Source: Bacilli bacterium (GTDB lineage Bacteria; Bacillota_I; Bacilli_A; RF39; UBA660). Taken from it: a stretch of DNA of 11,855 bases. The translations under genes were made by a program, and so were the position numbers. The notes under the pieces are model-generated. The model was not told the DNA's origin. It ran no database searches and worked only from the letters and a program-made list of their open reading frames with translations. Shown one piece after another: positions 6,437-11,855 of this stretch (positions are counted from its first letter, which is position 1; every line of letters begins with the position of its first letter). The stretch spans positions 1 through 11,855 of the forward strand of contig JAEDMO010000027.1 of the NCBI GenBank assembly GCA_016302935.1. Direction: 5' to 3'.

Positions 6437-8584
6437 TTATTTTTCCAAAAAAGATAATTGGACCTTACCTTTTTCCAAATTAATATCCTTAACATAACAA
6501 TCCACAATATCACCAACAGAAACAACATCCAAAGGGTGCTTTATATAGTCATTAGACATCTGTGAAATATGAACAAGACCATCATTTTTTAATCCAATAT
6601 CAACAAACGCACCAAAATCAACAACGTTTCTTACTGTCCCTTGTAATTTCATCCCATTTTTCAAATTTTCTATTTTAAGAATATCACTTCTTAAAATAGG
6701 AGCAGCAAAATCATCACGATAATCTCTAGTAGGTTGTTTTAGTGCTTGAACAATATCTTCCAAAGTATATTCATCTATTGCTAGCTTAGAAGACCAAAAA
6801 GGAATATCTAAATTATCTAATTTCTCTAACATCTTATCAGTGCCAATATCATCAGTAGAACATCCTAAACCATCGATAAGTTCTAAAGCTTTATCGTAAC
6901 TTTCTGGATGTATCGGTGTAACATCTAACACATTATTACCATTAATTATCCTAATAAAACCAACAGACTGTTCATAAACTTTATCACTAATTCCTTTGAT
7001 TTTTCTATATTCTTCCCTAGAATTGATTTTTCCATTTTCTTCTCTATAAGCAAGTATTTTATCAATAACACTTTTAGTAAGACCAGAAACATATTTTAAA
7101 ATCGAAAAAGAAGCTGTATTGATATTAACACCAACATTATTAACTGCTTTAGAAACAACAAAGTCTAAAGATTCATCTAATTTCTTTTCATTTACATCAT
7201 GTTGATACAAGCCAACACCGATACTCTTAGAATCTATTTTAGTAAGCTCCGCCAAAGGATCTTGTAATCTTCTAGCTATACTAATAGCACTCCTTTGTTC
7301 AACTTGTAAAGAAGGAAATTCCGAAATAGCTAATTTAGAAGCAGAATATACAGAAGCTCCCGCTTCATTAACAATAGCGTATTTTACTTCTCTATTTTTA
7401 ATCTCACCAATCGTCTCAGCTACCAAAGCCTCACTTTCTCTAGAAGCCGTTCCATTACCTATAGCAATTATTGAAACATTATATTTTTCTACCAAATCCT
7501 TTATCTTTTGTTTGCTTTCTTCCCACATATTTTTAGGCTCATGAGGATATATAACCGAAATATCTAAAACCTTAGAATTGCTATTTACAACCGCTAATTT
7601 ACAACCAGTCCTATATGCTGGATCTAATCCTAAAACTGTTTTTTCCTTCATTGGTGGTTGAAGTAATAATTTCTCTAAATTTTTAGAAAAAACATCTATT
7701 GCTTGTTGTTCACCTATCAAAGTTAACTCACTTCTTATTTCTCTTTCGATACTAGGTTTAATTAACCTTTTATAACTATCCTTAATCGCATCTTTGACAT
7801 AATTCAAAACAACAGATTTATCGTTTTTAATTATCTTACTTTCTAAATAAGAAATTATTTTATCATCATCCGCTAATAAAGAAACCGATAAAACGCCTTC
7901 CTTTTCGCCTCTATTTAAGGCTAAAATTCTATGAGGTTTTAAAGATTTAATTTTATCGCTATAATCATAATATATCTCATAAATCATAGTATCATCAGTA
8001 GCTTTTTTCTTCTTCTCGCTAACTATAGTCCCATTATTATAAATAAAATTTCTTATCCATCTTCTATAATAAGCATTATCGCTTATCCATTCGCTAATAA
8101 TATATTTAGCTCCCACAATAGCATCGTCATAAGTTTTTACTTTATCATTAATAAACTTATTAACAGTAGCATCGGTTAAATCAAGAGGAAAACTCATAAT
8201 TATCTTAGCTAAAGGCTCAAGTCCATTATTAATAGCCTCCGTAGCTTTAGTTTTCTTTTTTTCTTTATAAGGTCTATATAAATCTTCTACTTCTACTAAT
8301 TTTTCGCATTTCATAATATTATTTTTAATTTCATCGGTTAAAAGACCTTTTTCATCGATAAGTCTAATTACATCTTCTTTTCTTTTTAATAAGTTTACTT
8401 GATATTCATAAACCTCATTAATTTTTCTAATTTGTTCTTCATCTAAATTACCGGTTGCTTCTTTTCTATACCTAGCAATAAAAGGAACAGTATTTCCATC
8501 GTTTAAAAGTTTTAAAACGCTTGAAACTTGATTATTTTTTATATTTAATGCTGTCGCAATTTCCTTTATTATATTCTCGTTCAT
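6437..8584 (-). CDS. tex: Tex family RNA-binding S1 protein
   Basis: A 715-aa cytosolic nucleic-acid-binding protein of the Tex/YdcI family, implicated in transcription and RNA handling. The domains are in the usual order. The helical Tex N-terminus includes NTVPFIARYRKEATG at residues 31-45. A YqgF/RNase H-like domain spans about 315-445 (LGLDPAYRTGCKLAV; IGNGTASRES). Helix-hairpin-helix repeats lie at about 483-548. A C-terminal S1 domain spans about 643-712 (GTVRNVVDFGAFVDIGLKNDG; VHISQMS). The length is normal for the family. I chose the ATG at 8584, preceded by a purine-rich AAAGAGTGAGA. A TTG seven codons earlier is in frame but would sit at the predicted transcript start. It can be read from its own promoter at the end of dinB or by read-through from dinB. 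Nothing in it looks degraded. Confidence 0.96.
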   Translation of the reverse strand: MNENIIKEIATALNIKNNQVSSVLKLLNDGNTVPFIARYRKEATGNLDEEQIRKINEVYEYQVNLLKRKEDVIRLIDEKGLLTDEIKNNIMKCEKLVEVEDLYRPYKEKKKTKATEAINNGLEPLAKIIMSFPLDLTDATVNKFINDKVKTYDDAIVGAKYIISEWISDNAYYRRWIRNFIYNNGTIVSEKKKKATDDTMIYEIYYDYSDKIKSLKPHRILALNRGEKEGVLSVSLLADDDKIISYLESKIIKNDKSVVLNYVKDAIKDSYKRLIKPSIEREIRSELTLIGEQQAIDVFSKNLEKLLLQPPMKEKTVLGLDPAYRTGCKLAVVNSNSKVLDISVIYPHEPKNMWEESKQKIKDLVEKYNVSIIAIGNGTASRESEALVAETIGEIKNREVKYAIVNEAGASVYSASKLAISEFPSLQVEQRSAISIARRLQDPLAELTKIDSKSIGVGLYQHDVNEKKLDESLDFVVSKAVNNVGVNINTASFSILKYVSGLTKSVIDKILAYREENGKINSREEYRKIKGISDKVYEQSVGFIRIINGNNVLDVTPIHPESYDKALELIDGLGCSTDDIGTDKMLEKLDNLDIPFWSSKLAIDEYTLEDIVQALKQPTRDYRDDFAAPILRSDILKIENLKNGMKLQGTVRNVVDFGAFVDIGLKNDGLVHISQMSNDYIKHPLDVVSVGDIVDCYVKDINLEKGKVQLSFLEK

Positions 8585-8610
8585 TAATCTCACTCTTTCT
8601 AACAATTAAT

Positions 8611-8639
8611 ATTATATCATTTTTTTCTTATCATATCAG
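8611..8639 (-). promoter_or_regulatory. Probable tex promoter within the end of dinB
   Basis: The minus strand reads CTGATA (8639-8634, 4 of 6 to consensus), a 17-bp spacer, then a perfect TATAAT (8616-8611) preceded by TGA, giving an extended -10. It overlaps the last codons and the TGA stop of dinB. The transcript would start near 8604, about 20 nt before the tex ATG. This would allow tex expression without SOS induction. Confidence 0.6.
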
Positions 8640-9810
8640 CATAAATAATTTTATCATTACCAAATTTTTCTCTTAAGCTATCAACAATATTTTGTACATC
8701 ATTTTCTTTTTCTATTTTTATATTATTTTCAAACAAAGATAACTGTAACTCTCCAGTATTTTTGAAATTACTAACTCCAACGCATATATTTCTAACCGGT
8801 TCAAGATTCCAAAGACTATTGAAAAGCTTAACAAAATGATTGTATAAATCATTATCAGAATTAATTTCTCTATCTAGTTTTAATTGTTTACTATTCTTGC
8901 TAAAATCAGCATACTTTATCGATGTATACACACAAGAAGCAGACTTGGATTGTTTCCTAAGTCTCTTACCAACATCTATTGACAAGCTTCTCACTACCTT
9001 TAAAAGTTCTTCTTTATTATCGCAATCATAAGGAAGTACCGATGAAGAACTAATGCTTTTAGGTCCGGCATATTCATATTCAACTAAAGAGTTATCTATC
9101 CCGTTTGCATATTCATGCATCATTTTACCCATACTTTTAAAAATCCTTACTAGCATATCTTCATCCGTATTTGCTAAATCATATATTGTCTTTATACCTA
9201 AATTAATTAATTTTTCGCTAGTCTTTTTACCTATCATAAAAAGATCAGTTACTGGTAATGGCCACATTTTTTGTTCTATTTCATCAGAAAATAAAGTGTG
9301 AACCTTATCAGGCTTAGAAAAATCCGAAGCCATCTTCGCACATAATTTATTATTACCTACACCTACATTAACTGTAAAACCTAAATTTTCCTTAATATCA
9401 TTTTTTATTTTATAAGCAATATCCAAAGGATCGCCAAATAGTTTAACAGAATCAGTATAATCAATAAAACATTCATCGATAGAATATCTCTCAATTTTAT
9501 CAGAATATTTTTGCAAATAATCAAACATTTTATTAGAAAAATAACTATAAATTTTAAAATTTGGTGGAAAAACTTCTAAATTAGGGCATTTTTTCTTAGC
9601 TAAATATAAGCTTTCACCGGTAACGACACCCATTTGTTTGGCTGGAATGCTCTTAGCCAAAACAACACCTCTTCGTTTTTTCTCATCACCGCCTATGACC
9701 GCAAATCTATTTCTTATATCTACTTTATAACCATTTTTCAAAAGCCATACTGCACTCCATGATAAAAAAGCATTATTAACATCGACATGTAATATTACCC
9801 TATCTTTCAT
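8617..9810 (-). CDS. dinB: Y-family DNA polymerase IV
   Basis: A 397-aa translesion DNA polymerase. The metal-binding carboxylates are D10 in HVDVNNAF and the pair D112-E113 in YSIDE. F15 occupies the steric-gate position that excludes ribonucleotides. Helix-hairpin-helix sequence follows at about 186-215 (PVTDLFMIGKKTSEKL), then the little-finger domain. Near the C-terminus, QLSLF (356-360) is a consensus beta-clamp binding motif. The length is slightly above the usual 350-360 aa for Pol IV because of the tail after the clamp motif. I chose the ATG at 9810 behind GGTGGTGG, since the catalytic Asp then falls at the usual distance from the N-terminus; the ATG at 9825 overlaps the promoter. A LexA box lies in the promoter, so damage-induced expression is expected. 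Confidence 0.95.
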   Translation of the reverse strand: MKDRVILHVDVNNAFLSWSAVWLLKNGYKVDIRNRFAVIGGDEKKRRGVVLAKSIPAKQMGVVTGESLYLAKKKCPNLEVFPPNFKIYSYFSNKMFDYLQKYSDKIERYSIDECFIDYTDSVKLFGDPLDIAYKIKNDIKENLGFTVNVGVGNNKLCAKMASDFSKPDKVHTLFSDEIEQKMWPLPVTDLFMIGKKTSEKLINLGIKTIYDLANTDEDMLVRIFKSMGKMMHEYANGIDNSLVEYEYAGPKSISSSSVLPYDCDNKEELLKVVRSLSIDVGKRLRKQSKSASCVYTSIKYADFSKNSKQLKLDREINSDNDLYNHFVKLFNSLWNLEPVRNICVGVSNFKNTGELQLSLFENNIKIEKENDVQNIVDSLREKFGNDKIIYADMIRKK

Positions 9811-9826
9811 ATTTACCACCACCATT

Positions 9827-9855
9827 ATAATAACATATGTTCGCGTTTAATGCAA
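9827..9855 (-). promoter_or_regulatory. dinB promoter
   Basis: The minus strand reads TTGCAT (9855-9850), a 17-bp spacer, then TATTAT (9832-9827, 5 of 6 to consensus). The -35 is weak (3 of 6). The alternative -10, TATAAT at 9829-9824, would need a 20-bp spacer. The spacer is almost filled by the LexA box, so a bound repressor would block polymerase directly. Confidence 0.6.
9830..9843 (-). promoter_or_regulatory. LexA (DinR) SOS box of dinB
   Basis: The minus strand reads CGAACATATGTTAT. It matches 12 of 14 positions of the Bacillus-type LexA operator CGAACRNRYGTTYC; only the last two bases differ. AACATATGTT is a perfect 10-bp palindrome. The site lies between the -35 and -10 of dinB, the expected place for repression of an SOS polymerase gene. 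Confidence 0.85.
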
Positions 9856-9856
9856 G

Positions 9857-9884
9857 AAAAAAACTTAAAATTACTTTAAGTTTT
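9857..9884 (-). terminator. Intrinsic terminator of cysS-yugP
   Basis: On the minus strand AAAACTTAAA (9884-9875) pairs perfectly with TTTAAGTTTT (9869-9860) around a 5-nt loop, and the T run continues to 9857. The stem overlaps the last two bases of the yugP stop codon. It closes the cysS-yugP unit just before the dinB promoter. Confidence 0.78.
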
Positions 9885-10560
9885 AGTCTCTATCTCTAGT
9901 CATTAAAAATAGTCTTAAAATTTGTAACAATGTTGTTAGTAAAGAGGCAACATACGTAAATGCCGCTGATTTCAACATATTGTCGCACGAATCAACCTCA
10001 TCTGAATTAACGATATGAAGTTCTGCCAACTGCTCTTTTGCACGCTTAGAAGCATTAAATTCAACAGGCAATGTAACTAGTTGAAATATCAACGTAGCAC
10101 AAAGCAAAGCAATACCGACATAAGCTAATTGAAGTTCACCAAAAATCCAACCTATAAGCAATACAATATATCCGATCTTAGAACAAAAATTAACAGTAGG
10201 GACAATTTTAGAACGGATACGCATAAAAGTATATCCTTCTTTATCCTGAATTGCATGTCCCACTTCGTGAGCAGCCACGGCTACCGCCGCTACTGTACTA
10301 CCATCAAAAACTTCTTTAGAAAGTCTAACTACCCTTCTAGTAGGATCGTAATGATCAGATAAACTGCCATTAATTGAAACAACGTGGACGTCTTTTAACC
10401 CATTTTTATCGAGAATTTTTCTAGCAACTTCAAATCCTGTTATTTCCTTTGTAATTTTAACCTTTTTATATTTACTATAACTACTACTTATATATACTTG
10501 AGCGATCAAAGTAATAGCAATAGAAATAATAAATAAATAATCAAATCCATAAAAATACAA
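9883..10560 (-). CDS. yugP: YugP-like membrane zinc metallopeptidase
   Basis: A 225-aa integral membrane protein of the neutral zinc metallopeptidase family (YugP, Pfam Zn_peptidase_2). HEVGH at residues 98-102 gives the two His zinc ligands and the catalytic Glu. The conserved LPVEFNASKRA at 164-174 probably supplies a third ligand (E167). Hydrophobic segments lie at about 8-25, 131-165 (probably two passes) and 198-220. The physiological substrate of the family is not well defined. I chose the TTG at 10560: AGGTGAT lies 5 nt upstream and the protein then begins YFYGFD, as relatives do. A GTG at 10569 is in frame but directly abuts the cysS stop and has poor SD spacing. The cysS stop lies inside the ribosome binding site, so the two genes are probably translationally coupled. 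A terminator follows. Confidence 0.9.
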   Translation of the reverse strand: MYFYGFDYLFIISIAITLIAQVYISSSYSKYKKVKITKEITGFEVARKILDKNGLKDVHVVSINGSLSDHYDPTRRVVRLSKEVFDGSTVAAVAVAAHEVGHAIQDKEGYTFMRIRSKIVPTVNFCSKIGYIVLLIGWIFGELQLAYVGIALLCATLIFQLVTLPVEFNASKRAKEQLAELHIVNSDEVDSCDNMLKSAAFTYVASLLTTLLQILRLFLMTRDRD

Positions 10561-10569
10561 CTTTATCAC

Positions 10570-11855
10570 CTACCTAATTATTTCATATACAGTTCCATCT
10601 CTAGTATCTCTAATAATTACATTTTTATCCTTTAATTCGTCCCTAATTTTATCCGCTTTAGCATAATCTTTATTTTGTTTTGCTAAATTTCTCTCCTCAA
10701 TCTTATTTTGAATATAACAAGCAAGTTCATCATCTTTTAACTCTTCATCAAAAACACATAAATCTAACGATAAAACTTTATCAAAATCATTGATTAGATA
10801 TAACTTAGTATCATCATTCATATCATTATCTTTTAAAACATCATATAAAACAGTAATTGCCATAGATGTATTCAAATCATTACTAAGAGCATTGATAAAC
10901 TCATTTTTATAATATTCAACCTTATTGTTATCGATATTATTACCAGGAACCAATTTTTTTATTTTATTTTTTAATTTATTGTAAGTACCACTAGCACCAT
11001 CTAAAACATCATAACTAAAAAGCAATTGTTTTCTATAATGGCTTTGCAAACATAAAAGACGATAACTAAGCGGATTATATCCTTTTTCTTCTAATGAGTT
11101 GACAGTCAAAAAATCACCACTTGACTTGCTCATTTTACCAAGACTATTATTTAAATGCTCAACATGAAACCAATAATTGCACCATTTATGGCCGATATAA
11201 CTTTCGGTTTGAGCAATTTCATTAGTATGATGTGGAAAAATATTATCAACACCACCACAGTGAATATCTAAATATTCCCCTAAATATTTAAGCGATATAC
11301 AAGAGCATTCAATATGCCAGCCGGGATACCCTAATCCCCAAGGACTATCCCACTTTAACTCTTGATCTTGGAATTTAGATTTAGTAAACCACAAAACAAA
11401 ATCTGTCTTGTTTTTTTTATTATTATCCTCTGAAACATCATCTCTTACAGCAATCGCTAAATCTTTCTCATTATGATTAGATAAAACATAATAAGAAGAA
11501 AGTTTAGAAGTATCAAAATAGATATTACCACCGCTATGATAAGCATATCCTTTTGAAATTAGCCCCTCTATCATTTTGATATAATATGCTATCATCGAAG
11601 TAGCAGGAACAACAGTATCTGGCTTTTTAATATTAAGTTTTCGGCAATCATCAAAGAAAGCATTAGTATAAAACTTAGCAATTTCTAAAACTGTTTTATT
11701 TTCCCTTATTGCTCCTTTAACCATTTTATCATCGCCCGTATCAGCATCGCTAGAAAGATGGCCAACATCTGTAATATTCATAACTCTATCTACATTATAA
11801 CCAATATAGTTAAGAGTCTTTTCTAGTACATCTTCCATTATATAAGAACGCAAAT
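10570..11855 (-). CDS. cysS: Cysteinyl-tRNA synthetase (5' end cut by the window)
   Basis: A class I aminoacyl-tRNA synthetase that charges tRNA-Cys. About 428 residues are visible, against about 460-470 for the full enzyme. The first visible segment, LRSYIMEDVL then MNITDVGHL, matches family sequence just after the HIGH motif, so roughly 40 N-terminal residues lie beyond the right edge. The apparent TTG start at 11853 is therefore an internal Leu codon. Numbered from that codon, zinc ligands are visible as C183 in WHIECS, H208/H209 in FPHH and E212. GKMSKSSG holds the KMSKS loop at 240-244. The tail has the conserved AKADKIRDEL and a DTRDGT end. The first zinc Cys and HIGH cannot be seen. 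It is coupled to yugP. Any T-box leader would also be outside the window. Confidence 0.97.
   Translation of the reverse strand, partial: LRSYIMEDVLEKTLNYIGYNVDRVMNITDVGHLSSDADTGDDKMVKGAIRENKTVLEIAKFYTNAFFDDCRKLNIKKPDTVVPATSMIAYYIKMIEGLISKGYAYHSGGNIYFDTSKLSSYYVLSNHNEKDLAIAVRDDVSEDNNKKNKTDFVLWFTKSKFQDQELKWDSPWGLGYPGWHIECSCISLKYLGEYLDIHCGGVDNIFPHHTNEIAQTESYIGHKWCNYWFHVEHLNNSLGKMSKSSGDFLTVNSLEEKGYNPLSYRLLCLQSHYRKQLLFSYDVLDGASGTYNKLKNKIKKLVPGNNIDNNKVEYYKNEFINALSNDLNTSMAITVLYDVLKDNDMNDDTKLYLINDFDKVLSLDLCVFDEELKDDELACYIQNKIEERNLAKQNKDYAKADKIRDELKDKNVIIRDTRDGTVYEIIR

Noticed and set aside
6253..6528. A 91-codon minus-strand reading frame rich in hydrophobic residues
   Set aside because: It overlaps the tex 3' end in another frame and runs through the tex terminator. 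The hydrophobic composition is what A/T-rich DNA gives, and there is no ribosome binding site or family signature.
8840..9301. Two plus-strand reading frames of 63 and 82 codons
   Set aside because: Both lie antisense within well-supported dinB coding sequence and show no recognisable motif or ribosome binding site.
10129..10362. A 77-codon plus-strand reading frame
   Set aside because: It is antisense to the conserved HEVGH region of yugP and is a shadow of it.
1..11855. Mollicutes code with TGA as Trp
   Set aside because: The Trp codons checked are TGG, no in-frame TGA is needed, and TGA ends dinB at the expected protein length.
1..11855. CRISPR arrays, insertion sequences or prophage genes
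   Set aside because: I saw no regularly spaced repeats, transposase or integrase motifs, or phage-like genes. All coding space is explained by housekeeping or RNR genes.

Overview
The window is AT-rich DNA (about 30% G+C by eye). Every gene lies on the minus strand, so transcription runs from high to low coordinates. The standard code fits: Trp is TGG and TGA serves as a stop. Low G+C, Shine-Dalgarno sites, consensus sigma-A-type promoters, a Bacillus-type LexA box and an oxygen-independent ribonucleotide reductase (RNR) suggest an anaerobic Bacillota, perhaps a gut lineage of Bacilli near Erysipelotrichales/RF39. The placement is an inference.

Layout in transcription order. (1) cysS, cut by the right edge, is coupled to a yugP-like membrane zinc peptidase and followed by an intrinsic terminator. 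(2) dinB (DNA polymerase IV) has a near-perfect LexA/SOS box inside its promoter. tex (RNA-binding S1 protein) follows, with its own extended -10 promoter and an intrinsic terminator. (3) A 237-bp intergenic region carries nested inverted repeats and a strong promoter for a four-gene anaerobic RNR operon: a 658-aa NrdD-like protein, a radical-SAM NrdG-type activase, a full NrdD with a fused glutaredoxin domain, and a thioredoxin-reductase-like flavoprotein. (4) A single tRNA-Gly(UCC) has its own consensus promoter and a terminator.

How the genes work together. NrdG should install the glycyl radical on NrdD. The CPNC redoxin domain at the NrdD C-terminus probably supplies electrons for dNTP synthesis, and the adjacent TrxB-like flavoprotein probably re-reduces that domain. 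This looks like a self-contained, thiol-driven class III RNR module.

The most interesting item is the first gene of that operon. It has the ATP-cone and most of the NrdD barrel, but lacks the thiyl-radical cysteine, the partner cysteine, the zinc site and the glycyl-radical loop. It looks like a catalytically dead NrdD, perhaps an allosteric or structural partner of the active enzyme. Other oddities are an EF-hand-like calcium loop in NrdG, loss of the NADPH-binding HRRxxxR motif in the TrxB-like protein, and a dyad within the nrd promoter that shares a half-site with the dinB LexA box.
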